NCBI RefSeq assembly: GCF_016859285.1
Contig: NC_053420.1
Coordinates: 26,413,545-26,477,544 of the forward strand
Length of the DNA stretch: 64,000 nucleotides
Source: Xiphias gladius
Lineage: Eukaryota > Chordata > Actinopteri > Istiophoriformes > Xiphiidae
Direction: 5' to 3'
This document shows, piece after piece, positions 10,381-22,020 of this stretch. The translations under genes and the position numbers were made by a program. The first letter of the stretch is position 1; every line of letters begins with the position of its first letter. The notes under the pieces were generated by a model. It was not told the origin of the DNA. It did not search any database and saw nothing but the letters and a program-made list of their open reading frames with translations.

Positions 10381-13300
10381 TTAAGACTTTACATAACTGA
10401 GTAGTTCATCTTTGTCCATCTGATAATGACTTTTCTTCCAAATGTCACGCAGCTTCTGTAAGGTAGTCCCTATCTCCTTGCCTGACGTGACACCCATCCT
10501 CCTCAGATCATGACCGCTGATGGGGAAACGAGGGATGGACCATCTGTGGAGGTCTGCCAGCAGCTTCTTCTCACCTTGATACTTCAACAGCTCGCATACT
10601 TTACTCTGAGAATCCAGCTCCCGGCTCTAAAAAGACACGAGGTGTGAGAGAATTAAAGCCCCTGAAAACCTGGTTTTACACTTTAAGTATCTTCTAAAAC
10701 ATTAAAATATTACATCAATCAATAAGCAACAATCAAAGGTAAAGTGAGAAAAAAAACAAAAACAAACAAACTCTGTAGGTATTTATCAGGTCTGTGTGGT
10801 CTGATCCGATTTAACTCGTGATTGTCTCGCAACATATGGTTACAAAGCCATAGCTGTCATCAGATTTTGATTCAAATATTCCTAAATCCTGATCGAGTCA
10901 CAGAAATTGGTGACATCACAGCTTGTTAAACCGATCCTTGGCCCACTTCAAACAAGGTAGAAGGGCACAACAACAACAAAAAAGAACCCCTGAATGAAAT
11001 AACCACAACTGTTCAAACTTTGTAGAACAGCAGGCTTTCGTGTAGGCTCCCATCACCTATGATAAGGGGGTCTTTTGAGCATTCCCATATTTTGGTGTAC
11101 TAATTTTCTCTCCTCCTGCCTTGTCTATTTCTGTTACAATGAGTGATCATCTTGAATTTTAATAGAATTTTATTGAAGCTAAATCCAGTGTTTAATGATT
11201 TTATCATATCTGAATCCTTTCAAATCCCTTTTTGAATCTATTTAAGTTGTTGTTTTGTTTTTTTTAATTAACTTTTCAGAAAAATTAACATAGTATTAAA
11301 CTAAGAAGTTAAACGAAAGTAAGGGTATGATTTGTGTGCACAAAATAGTGCTGTAACTAAAATAATTTTCATAGTTAATCTGCAGATTAATCTCTCGATT
11401 AAGCCATTAAATTGTTCTCAGGGGAAATGCTAATCGCATTTTCCCAAAGCCCAAGGTGATATCTGCAAATTGCTTGTTTCGTCTGACCAACAGTCCGAAA
11501 CCCAGACATACAGTAGTGAGTTGCTTATCATAGAAGCTGGAACCAGGCTGGCTGCATTCACTGTCAAATAACACAATACGTGCGGATGAATAATCATGTC
11601 TGCCTAGAACACGACATGTACACTCTGAATACTCATGACTAAAATCAATGACCACATGGTTCTGGGAAGCGTCCCACTACGGACCCCTCCTGCCTTTTTC
11701 TGTTAAAGAAAAACATGAACAATTGAAATCTGATTGTTTTGACGCACTAACCGCAGGAGGCTGAAACTTACGTCAATGATGAAGTCAGTGAAGGGTTTGA
11801 GGCTGTCTGGCTTGTCTTCGCTCTTGCGGAGCTCCCGTCTGTGTTTGACCAGGAACAGAGCCAGATTCTTCTCCTCCCTGGACACCTTCAGTCGGATGTC
11901 CATCTTTTCCACCTCCTGCGGGCAGTGGAAGAGAGAAGCCAGGATGGTCATGGGTTTGGGAGACTGGTCTTTGGCATTCCGCCACACTTGCTTCATCTCC
12001 TCAACATCGCCATCTGGCGGTAAACCTGAGGAGGAGCAGGGAAAGAAGGGATGAGCAGAACAGAAACAGGAAAAAATGGATTTTATTGGGATTATCCTGT
12101 TAGAACACTTCTTACGAAATAACCCTTTTATGAGTTAAATAATCAAGAGCCATTGAATCATCTGTCTAGTGCTGACTAATACCAGAGTTCACAGTGCCAC
12201 AGAAGTCAAGAGGCATCAAATTCCACTTCATCTCAGGAAAGGAAATTGAATCATTCCCCTTTTAGAAACAGCTCCAAATTCTCAGATTCTTGAGAATTAC
12301 TGACACTACTGATCCCTTTTACCAATGCCTGCACTTTGCAAATAATTACATGATAGCAGTCATTATTTGCTATAGCTCAGACCATTTTCAAGAGGCATCA
12401 GAGCCATGGCAAAGAGGGAAAGAAGTTCCAACATGTGGGAATGTTTTCACCAAACTGGGCAACAAGGGCAAAATGCAGTATTTGTAAAACATGTCAGGAC
12501 AGGTTAAAATAAATGATAACAAACTAAAGCTGACAGTAAAGCCATAACAGACATTTTTCACTTTAATAAGAATATAATGTACATATTTTCTTACGTAATC
12601 AATAGACATGTAGTTCAACATTATTTGCAAAGTTTCAGTTTTTTCTCAAGACATGAAACAATTGAACTAAATTAAGTTATTATGTAAGCATGTTTTCCAC
12701 ACCCAATTTATCAAAAACAGATTTATGAAAAGTAGCAAACAAACTTTTAATGAAAAACTGGCGTGGCAGACAGGAGGTGTGGAGTTTGAAAGAAGTGGCC
12801 ATTTACTAGGCAGGACGGGTCTAATGAAAGATGCTGTTGAGTTGCATTGTGGGACGTCTAGGATCAAGCATTTTAAAGACTAAAAGTCAGGATATCTTGG
12901 CCTCTCTTGGCTGCTTCAATTAACTATTCTCCACAGTTAGGCAGTTACATGGACAGATATCAAGTGTGCCTTTATAATATGTAAAGCATAATATGTATCG
13001 CACCATAACCAGCACCTCTTGATACAGAGTGTGATTGTTGCAGAAACTTTGAGTAAAATCATTTCATTGCACCCCTCTCACCTATGTACTGGGCCAGTTC
13101 CAGCCTGTACATCAGCTCCAGCAGATGAGCAGCATGGTTACCAACCACCATCTTTTTTAGTTCCACCCAAATTCGTTCTCCTGATATTGCGGCCAGTCCG
13201 CAGCCGTTTTCCCTGATGGCGCTCAGCGTCTCAGGTTCGTGGTCACCAGGCTCCGAAGCCACCCTGCCGTAGAACCTGTCGGGAAATTAGAGGGCTAAGG

Positions 13301-16300
13301 TAAATACTTCAAACAAATAAAAGAAGATTATTTTAGTTTTCACCTTCCATTTTTTAAAACTTTTCCTGCTTAATAAAATTCTACGTCCCTCTCTATTTCC
13401 CTCAGTTTGAATTGGCTAAGATGATACCTGAAGTATCGCAGTACTCTCAGGTAGTCTTCTTGGATTCTTTGCTCAGCGCTGCCAACAAACCGAACTTTAC
13501 GGTTCTGCAGGTCCTCATATCCTTTGAAATAGTCATATAATGTGCCATCAAGACCTATAAGGGCAGAACAGTCAACAAAACATGGTGAGGAATTTATTTT
13601 GACACAAGTGTGATCAACTGTAACAAGTCCATTGCATCTCCATAATACAAGCAAATACAGGGATAGGTCATAGTGATCCCTCAACAAAGTTCATATGATT
13701 TTGTGAACTGCAAAGGAACAGTTACCTAAAAACATGGAGTTGATGGTGAGGTCTCTCCGCTCGGCGTCTTTCAGCCAGTCAGTGGTGAATTCCACCTCCG
13801 CGTGACGTCCATCCGTCTGAACATCCACTCTCAGCGTGGTCACCTCAAAGTTCTCATTGTGTAGCTATTTTGATTAAAAAAATAATAATAATAGTAATTT
13901 TAAAAAAAACACAATAAAGTAAACACAGCCGCAGCAAGACAGCCTTTGTGGTGATCTGATAGAATACAGGTGGCATGTAATGTACATATGGCCTCATTTT
14001 TAAGTCAGTGTCCCGCTGTCCACTCTCATTTGTGGGTAGTGCAATATTTCAGAGGGCACCCAAAAATAAACAGTTGCTTCACAGTCTGTACATGGTAAAG
14101 GTATCTTAGAATTAACTAATAGAACGTTTTCTGGCATTTTCTTATTCATCCAACCTTATGGATGCCATATGTTCTAGCGCGAAACCTCTGTCTCATTAGA
14201 TGCAACTTATATGAGACCTACTTATTTGTTCAATCAGATCGACAGCATGTGGAACAAGTGTCTTACCCTCGCTGTAATGGTCCCATGCTTCTCTCCTTTA
14301 TTGTTGATCATCCTGATGCCTGCGGTTTGAAACATGCGCTTCATCTCCTCCGGAGTGGCTGTTGTGGCAAAGTCCACATCTTCAGGCCGCTTCCCAGACA
14401 GCAGGTCCCGTACAGCACCTCCGGCTATCCTCAGCTCATGCTGGTGCTTCTCAAACAGCTCTGCAAATACGAAACGCAAAACTTAGAGGAGTGTGGTAAC
14501 TTTGGAGAGGCTGTGTGGCTGGAAGCACAAGAAATTTTACTGGAAGGGCAAGTAACTTTCCAAGATGATGAATTCCATTGTCATGAAACGGCATATTAAG
14601 GGGTATTCTGCCAATTTATTAAATGGAGACTAGTTTACGAGTCATGGGGAGAACTACTCACCCTTTGAACGTTGTATGTCTTCTGTGGCTCTAGAGGAGC
14701 TTTGTCAAGTCTGACAAAATACCACTGATGATAACATCAGGATGCACTTGGCTTGGACTTTAAGACTTTTAGTAAAGCCTGCATTCCAAACTGGAGGTTT
14801 AGCGTTTTAAAGACATGTATATTTCACAGAAAAGAGGGTCTAACAAAATTATGCTATTGGTTATATTAAGGAAAATGTAGGTTCCCGCATTTTGTGATGC
14901 TTTACCATTAGTGAGGACTAAAAGTCTGGATATTTGGGTTTCTGCTGCACCGATATTGACTGTTTATTTTTAACAGGAATTTTTATCCCTTGAAACTCCT
15001 CAGATAAATACCGAGCTTGGTAAATTTGTGTTTAGTTTTTACGCATCAAATAAATTTTCGTAATTTTGCCATCAAGATGTGACACAAGTGTAGACTTTCA
15101 GCTTTAATTTAAGCACTTTAACAAAAGTATCCCACCAACTCTTAAGGAATTAAAGCCATTTTTATACATAGTGCCTCATTTTCAGAGGCTCAAAAATAAT
15201 TGGACAATTAACTGACAATCAGTTTCATTACCAGATGAAGCCTGTTCCCTCGTTATTTCAAAACAAATTAAGCAGATAAAAGGTCTGGAATTGATTCCAA
15301 GCGTCGAATGCATTTGGTAGCTGTTCATGGCAACTCTCAATATGTGGTCCAAAGAGATGTTGATGCAAGTGAAAGATGCCATCATTAGGTTGGAATCGAA
15401 AAAACAAAAAAACAAACAAACCCATCAGACAGATAGCAGAAACCTTAGGAGTGGCCTTATCAACAATTTGGTACATACTTAAAAAGAAGGAATGCACTGG
15501 CGAGCTCAGCAACACCAAAAGACCTGAAAGACCACGGAAGAGAACTAAAGTGGATGATCGCAGAATTCTTGGTGAAGAAAAACCCTTCACAATATCTAGC
15601 CAGGTTAATAACACTCTTGAGGAGGTAGGCGTACCATTGTCCAAGTCTACAATCAAGAGATTCCTTCATGAATGTAAATACAGAGGCTTTACCACAAGCT
15701 GCAAACTACTGGTAACACACAAGCAAAGAAACGCCAGGTTAGAATTTGCCAGAAAACATCTAAAAAAAAGCCTGCTCAGTTCTGGAACAACATTATTTAG
15801 ACAGATGAAACCAAGATGAACTTGAACCAGAATGATAGGAAGAGAAGAATATGGAGAAGGAAAGCAACGGCTCATGATCCAAAGCATACCACATCATCTG
15901 AGAAACATGGTGGTGGCGGTGTTAGGGGATGAGCATGTATGGCTGCCAGTGGAACTGAGTCACTGGTGTTTATTGATGATGTGACTGTTGATAGAAATAG
16001 CAGAGTTAATTCTGAAGTGTGTAGGGCTATAATATCTGCTTAGATTCAGCTAAATGCTGAAAAACTGATAGGATGGTGCTAGACAGTATAGATGGATAAT
16101 AACCCTAAACATACTGCGAAAGCAACCCAAGAGCTTCTCAAGGCAAAGAAATGGAATATTCTTCAATGGCCAAGTCAGTCGCCCGACCTTAACCCAACTG
16201 AGCATGTTTTTCACTTACTGAACACATAACCGAGGTAGAAAGACCCACAAACAAGCAGCATCTGAAGGCAGCTTTAGTAAAGGCCTGGCAAAGCACCTCA

Positions 16301-17108
16301 AGGGAGGAAACTCAGCATTATGTGATATCCACGGGTTCCAGACTTCGGGCAGTCATTGACTACATAAGATTTTCATTAAGTATTAAAAATAAGTTATATT
16401 TATAATCATGTCAGTTTGTCCAATTAATTCTGAGCATCCTAAAATGAGGGACTATGTATAAAAATGGCATTAAATCCTAAACGGTTCATGCAATATTTTT
16501 CTTAAACCCCTTGAATTAAAGCTGAAATAGAGTCAAACTATTAAAGCTACTTCAATCACATCTTGATGGCGTCGTTTCAGATTCATTGTGGCGGTGTTAG
16601 AGGCGATATAACGAAAATTGTGACACTGTCCAAATACTTATGGACCTAAATGTATACACTGATGCAGATATATCTGAAATGAGAATATTGACCCAGCAGA
16701 TTTATGAGTCTGGCTCTTGTTCTTTCTTTGAACATTAAGGAGTCCCACCATATTTTATTTTTGAAATCATCAAAGCTAATCATACCATGAGGCACATCTA
16801 TGAACTGTCCTGTTTCCTCTTAAACTTGGAGAAATGTTTTTGCATGCTCTCTCATTACTAAAACTGGGACCTTAACTGCCTCGACTTACATGTCTGTGTG
16901 AAAAAAAAAAAAAAGGCAAGAAAAGCAGAGTTCTAAGTGACCACAGCTGTCAGGTGTCTGTCCACAGCCGCGTCTCACCTGCTAGTCCGTTCAGTCCATC
17001 AGTGAACAGAGACTGGAACTCACTGGTCTTCAGCTGCATAGTGTACAGACTCCTCCAATAGAAACCCGTTCTACCAATCACACGAGGGCTCAGTATTGTG
17101 CTCCACAT
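10381..17108 (-). CDS. trnt1: tRNA nucleotidyltransferase 1, CCA-adding (TRNT1)
   Basis: Seven coding exons: 17108-16979, 14460-14267, 13864-13726, 13554-13428, 13275-13082, 12025-11772, 10626-10381; 1284 nt, 427 aa (human 434). The enzyme adds CCA to tRNA 3' ends without a template, in mitochondria and cytosol. Class II nucleotidyltransferase motifs are intact: GGAVRDLL at 57-64, the metal-binding DVD (D71, D73) in [17 protein letters not shown] at 126-129, [10 protein letters not shown] at 143-152, and [15 protein letters not shown] from 187. The tail [17 protein letters not shown] and [10 protein letters not shown] is typical. The first 23 residues are arginine-containing and read as a mitochondrial presequence. 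M24 ([12 protein letters not shown]) matches the internal start used for a cytosolic form in mammals. A good acceptor (TTTGTACAG) lies directly before the ATG, so a noncoding first exon probably lies upstream in the shared promoter region. All exon phases join without a break. Confidence 0.96.
11350..11660 (+). repeat. Dispersed teleost repeat in trnt1 intron 6
   Basis: The pattern TTAATCTGCAGATTAATCTC, then TTTTCCCAAAGCCCAAGGTG, GCTTGTTTCGTCTGACCAACAG and CATAGAAGCTGGAA belongs to a very common fish repeat with CGATTAATCGATTAATC-type ends. A related copy lies at 60990-61352. The insertion is intronic and leaves the flanking exons intact. Confidence 0.6.
15053..16655 (+). mobile_element. Decayed Tc1/mariner transposon in trnt1 intron 1
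   Basis: A roughly 1.6-kb Tc1-like element lies antisense to trnt1. Long inverted repeats are visible: 15155-15207 pairs with 16416-16468 at 47 of 53 positions by my count, and GCCATCAAGATGTGA near 15070 pairs with the region near 16560. The right tip has the typical GTCCAAATACTTATGGACC; the left tip is deleted or degenerate. The transposase starts near 15376 with the helix-turn-helix region ([20 protein letters not shown]), continues to about 15819, then breaks by frameshift and stops. Later fragments keep the second catalytic region (VFIDDVT near 15968; a [12 protein letters not shown]-like block near 16100) and [13 protein letters not shown] near 16170. It cannot encode an active enzyme as it stands. 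Confidence 0.9.
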
Positions 17109-17584
17109 CTGTACAAACAACAACAACAACAAAAAAAAACGTCATGTGCTTGCTTGCTTGCTTGCTTGCTTGCGTGTCCGCCAGCTTTTACCGAGCTAGC
17201 TAACGCTACATGTCCGCATGCACTTGTCACATTGTTTATACATAACCAGCGCATGAGCAAACACGGACGTGTCGTCGTATACGTACTAGATATGTCAGAC
17301 GGGAGTGAATGAAACTTAAACAGAAGAGTTTACGAGCATACAACGCAGTTATCGCCTCATAATGTCATTCTGCCGTCAGCCGTGGAGCGTCGCAGGCAGG
17401 AAGTGTTTCGATAACGTGCGGTTACTGACCAATAGCGCGAGGCTGCGTCGGGCTCACGGGGCGGGGCTTAAGAGCGTGGGCTACCATGCTAGCGTCTCGC
17501 GAGATCATCGCCTGTGCCTCAGGCGATTTTTTTCCGGCTGGTTGCCGTGGCTGTCAGATCAGCAAACGGGGCACGGGGGGGCAA
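17109..17584. promoter_or_regulatory. Shared head-to-head promoter of trnt1 and arl6ip5
   Basis: The two divergent start codons are 476 bp apart. The interval from about 17370 is CpG-rich and holds a CCAAT box (17429-17433), a GC box GGGGCGGGGC (17458-17467) and the palindrome TCTCGCGAGA (17495-17504). That palindrome is known from housekeeping, often bidirectional, vertebrate promoters. No TATA box stands out. A GTGAGC on the minus strand at 17453-17458 could be the donor of a noncoding trnt1 exon. The picture fits constitutive expression of both genes; exact start sites are inferred only. Confidence 0.75.
17148..17173. repeat. (GCTT)6 microsatellite
   Basis: Tetranucleotide GCTT/TGCT run just upstream of trnt1 coding exon 1. 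Confidence 0.9.
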
Positions 17585-20218
17585 ATGGCTAAAGTTGAGC
17601 TGACACCGCTCAGAACGTGGGAAGACTTCTTCCCCGGCTCGGAGAGATTCGCGAAACCGGACGCGAAAGATTTGGCGAAATGGAACAACAGAGTTGTCAG
17701 CAACCTGCTTTATTATCAGACAAATTATCTGGCTTTAGCCATCGTTGTTTTCCTCATTGTCGGGTAAGTAACGTTACATACGGTAACGTGTGTTTATCTG
17801 TTTATCTGGTAGTTTGCGGCTGAATGCTGGTCCCTTTACAAGTCGTTACTCAACTCTTCTGGTGTATTTGTCCGTTAATGTTGCCCTGTTAGTCTAAACT
17901 GGGATGTAGCCTACTTACGGGGATTTAAAATTAGCGTACAGACAGGATGTAGACTGCTTATATGGAGAGTTGGAATAAGTCCCATAAGAATGAATGGAAA
18001 GATATTGTGCCAGCTGTCATGTGATGCATTGTTAAAATGATGTTCTCAGTAGGAACTCGCATCCCTCTCAACATGGCAACCAAAGTCAAGAACTTTTGCC
18101 CAGTTTGTGCCTCTCCTGTACGACGTTTCCTTGGTTCAAATACAAATATGATGGCATGAGGCCCCATAGGGTGTTCTCACTTGTTGGGCCAGAATCGCAC
18201 AGTACATGGACCAAAATCATGGTTTCCACAGGCATGAAGTACAAGCACGGCCCCCCAGACCGCTGCAGACGGCTCGAAGAAGAACTTATCTGATCAGTCC
18301 ATACAAGGCAGATTCAATCAATTCAGGGAACGAGAGGTTAAGTCTCTATTTAATGAAATACCTTGGCTTTACTTTGCACTTTGTCCCAACTAAAGCCTGG
18401 CTTACTAAAAATAGTGATGCCCTGTCATGGTCTGTCCACTGAGCTGTGTGATGACATATTGTTGCTATGGTCTTGAAGCCCACATAAGCCGTTTGTCCAG
18501 TCAGCTGTTGCATTGCAGATAGCACAGGTGTGAAACTGAGAAAACAGCAGCTTAATCAGCTGACCCCTGTATCCTTAATGAGGATTAATACACAGTATTG
18601 GGTATTTTTGTCAGTGAGTCAGTCCGGAATCATGACCCTAGACCACCAAGGCCGAACTTTGTACATTCAATGTCCTCACTTCACGAAACCTTATTGTGTT
18701 ATTTTTATCCAGTTTGGAAACAGTTCAACCATGTTTCCGTTTTTACATGGACCTCATTTTCATTGCCAAATGTCACAGTCTCAAAATACTGTGCTCTCTT
18801 AGAGTGTTTACCACTCTAAGATGAAGTGTGTGAGGAAGCTCATTTTGTTATAGTACATTTTCATCAAGCCACAAACAGACTATACTATAGGTTAACCATT
18901 ACCCATATTACACAGCAGTATTTTCCTATTGGTACCGATTGATTACTGTGGTCTAAAAGCCTAAGAGCCTGCAAATGCCGGGACGCAGTGATCACAAAGT
19001 CTGCTGCATTCACGAAACTTTGAATGATCCTGGGTCTCCTTATACAGTTCTTCTTCACACCACTCTAACATAGAGAGCATGGTTTGAGACCATTTAATTC
19101 AGCCGTAGGCTCTGAGTCCAGACCTCACCTGAGGTGAGGACTCGTAATTATCTCCAGCTGTTTTCCACCGAAGAACAGTTTGTTTCTGCTCTGTCGCAAC
19201 AATCACTCAGTCGACATGAAGTCCTGTGTAAAGGCCCCTACGGTGTATCGGTAGGGGATGTGAGGTGAGAAATGCTATGAAGAGGCAACAGTTGCAGAGC
19301 TTTGTTTGTTCGAGAGGTTTCAGGCCCATCCAAGAGTGTCAAAGGTCTATCTTCGAACATGCTCACCATCTCCCAGTGCAAGTGAGGATTTTATGAGTCT
19401 GCATTGGTACAAGGGGGCATATATCACAAAGCAGGAAAGGGGGGGGTTAGGCACCTAAGTTGTACCGTGGTAACTAATGCTGCAGGCCAAACCTACAAGG
19501 AGCAGGTCTTGTTTTGGATTAGACTGACATCCTTACAAATAAGTCAAAAGACTTTGCTTTGGATGGCACTCAGTGCTTACTGTTCAGTCAATACCCTACT
19601 CTGGGTATAAACCAAGGCCTCCATATCAGGTAGATACTTTTATGTAGTGTCAGTAATAAATAAAACATAAATTGAATATTATGAGGTAGACATCGACTAA
19701 CAAATTGGCTGGGCAGATATACTGGCTGATATTACCTTATCACAGATATTAGCAAATATGTGAAACGATAAGTAATACAAAGTTTCAAGAAAGAAATACC
19801 AAATAGGTTTTTGGGGTAATTTAGAAACAGTGTCGCCAATACATAGACTGTTCAACAGAGGGCATTGGTGGGTCAATCTTTCAACTGTGAAGAATTGAAG
19901 GGAAATTAAGGATTTTAAGGGATAAGGATTTGGGGGCTCCTTTATAAAAATGTTTGTGTGTATTATTTGTATATGTAAAAAAAAAGTAATAGTGGTCATT
20001 ATATTATTATCACATTTGAGGCAACTTTTGTATAAAATTTTTTTATAAACTCGATAATGTAATGTCCAACAGCCACATAGTTTTTCTATCCGAAGGTGTC
20101 TGGCCAGGGAGAATACAAGAGTAGGTGAAGAGGATGAAAATCTTTGTCTGGGTGTAAATGACCGTTGGAGCAGTAAACATACTGCCTACATGTATGGTTC
20201 ATTTTATTTTCTTTCTCT

Positions 20219-20311
<93 letters not shown>

Positions 20312-21447
20312 AAAACTGCATTGTTTCAGATGTGAATTTATGATTGCATGGACTGATGGCTGCAATTCATTATTATTTTCATTATTGAATAAAGGCGGAT
20401 TATTTCCTCAATGAACTCATTTATCACTTATTCTCTAAAGTGGCAGAAACTTTCCCAGAGCTCTAGTGGTACCTTTTTAAATTTCTTGTTTTATTTGACC
20501 ATCAGTACGAAGTCCAAAGATATTCAGTTTACCACCACGTATCAATCTGTGTTTCTGTTGGGGTCGGTGTTGTTGTACAAACAGCATCTAAACACTTGGT
20601 GGAGCCAGTGACCGCACTGGAGAGCCCTGCCTGCGCTCCAGTTGTGTCAGAGCAGCTTTGAACTGACCCCCTGCCCCCTGGTGTCGCAGGTTCCTGAACC
20701 CTCTGGGGATGTTCACAGCCATGGCCGTGGTGTCGAGCGTCTTCCTGGGTTCAGTGTGGGTCGGAGAGAACAGAGCTGTGATCAACAACTTTAAGAGGCA
20801 GAATCCCACAGCGTTTGTGATCGCCATCATGGTCGCCAGCTACTTCTTAATTTCTATGCTGGGGAGCGTCATGGTGTTCATGTCGGCAATCACTTTACCT
20901 CTAGCTTGTAAGTTCAAGATAATAATGCTGGAAAGTCACAATTTAATTTTAATCCATAATCGACATAAGGTTAACATATAGCTTTTACTGCAGTATAATT
21001 ATTTTGACATAAAATCAAACCGAGACTAAGAATAAAATTAATAACCGATTCAAAACCTTTGTTACTCAATAATATCTTTTAAGAGTATAGTGATCTGTGC
21101 ATTTGAATTATAAAATGATCTTAGTTCTTTTAAAATCAATGACACGTATTTCAGATTGTCAGACTGATGCTGTCATAGTTTGACTCGAACAAAAGTTTCT
21201 ACGTTTATTGTTTTTTTTTTTTTTTGCCAGACGTTTCAAAATAACCCGTCACTTTCCCATTTGCCTTTCAGTGATATTTGCACATGCCTCATTTCGCCTC
21301 CGCAACATGAAGAATAAACTGGAGAACAAGATAGAGGGCGCTGGACTGAAGAGGTCACCGATGGGCATTCTGCTGGAGGCTCTGGGTCAGCAGGAGGAGA
21401 ACTTTCAAAAGATCCAGAGCTTTCTGGAGGGAAAAATGAAGGAGTGA
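17585..21447 (+). CDS. arl6ip5: ADP-ribosylation factor-like 6 interacting protein 5 (PRAF3/JWA)
   Basis: Three coding exons: 17585-17763, 20690-20907, 21272-21447; 573 nt, 190 aa (human 188). This is a PRA1-family ER membrane protein known to bind the glutamate transporter EAAC1 and affect its trafficking. The N-terminus [20 protein letters not shown] and [18 protein letters not shown] match human ARL6IP5 closely. Two hydrophobic blocks (about 48-90 and 105-147), each long enough for two passes, fit the PRA1 topology. The cytosolic tail contains [18 protein letters not shown] and [16 protein letters not shown]. Donors are GG|GTAAGT and CTT|GTAAGT; phases are 2 and 1. The start has a good context (CAAATGG). 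An in-frame upstream ATG at 17486 would add 33 residues that do not look like the family; I prefer 17585. The gene converges on frmd4b, its neighbour in human 3p14 as well. Fish may have two paralogues (a and b); I cannot say which this is. Confidence 0.95.
20222..20309. repeat. (TG)44 microsatellite
   Basis: Uninterrupted TG run of about 88 bp in arl6ip5 intron 1. Confidence 0.98.
20671..20684 (-). promoter_or_regulatory. CTCF-like motif at the arl6ip5 exon 2 acceptor
   Basis: Minus strand reads ACACCAGGGGGCAG, agreeing with the CTCF core (CCASYAGRKGGC) at 11 of 12 positions by my count. It overlaps the polypyrimidine tract just before exon 2. Binding is not shown. Confidence 0.4.
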
Positions 21448-22020
21448 AAGGACTTGTGCGTTGAGCATGCACAAATGCCCATCTTTTGGCCAAAGATCTT
21501 GACTTTTTTCTTAGACGTAAGAAATTTCTGTACCTCTCAGTCTAAACCTCTTAAAATGTGTTTCATAACAGTGTGTTTACCCGTGTGTGTTTTGAAAAGA
21601 GGGTTTGTTATCTGAAGGGGTTTATCTTTGCCTCTGGGTCATCTGACACTCCACCCGGAACTTGTCAAGGCGCTTTTCTCAAATAGCGATGAGGGCAACT
21701 TAGTGCAGCCTTACATTTGTGCTGTGCAATGTGTCCGTGCTCAACACAGCTGCAGACTCCTTCCGTGGTACAAAATCTGTGTTTAATCAGTCTCAGAAAC
21801 AACAGTCAGTCCTGCCAGTTTGCGCTCAACTAAAATCGGGAAAGCAATGCGAGTGTGGCCTTCAACAAAGAATAAAAAGTGCACACTCAACAGACATCAC
21901 TGCCAAGATACCTCCAAAGGCTGGATTGTCTCCTCGCATAAAATCTAACAGTTTACTTAAGTACACGTTTGAATAGAAACCAACCAACCTTATGCTCATG
22001 CAAATAAAAAGAGCCAGACA
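21448..22020 (+). other. arl6ip5: Putative arl6ip5 3' UTR with poly(A) signals
   Basis: AATAAA occurs at 21871-21876 and 22003-22008, each giving a plausible 3' UTR of about 440-580 nt. No coding frame is seen in between. Confidence 0.5.

Larger units (their letters stand above)
17764..20689 (+). other. arl6ip5: arl6ip5 intron 1
   Basis: 2.9-kb intron with GTAAGT donor and a GTGTCGCAG acceptor. It holds a long TG microsatellite (20222-20309) and a short dispersed-repeat scrap around 20500-20560 (AGTCCAAAGATATTCAGTTT). No other gene was recognised in it. Confidence 0.75.

Noticed and set aside
15376-15819. 147-codon plus-strand frame as a host gene
   Set aside because: It is the N-terminal part of the broken Tc1 transposase inside trnt1 intron 1.
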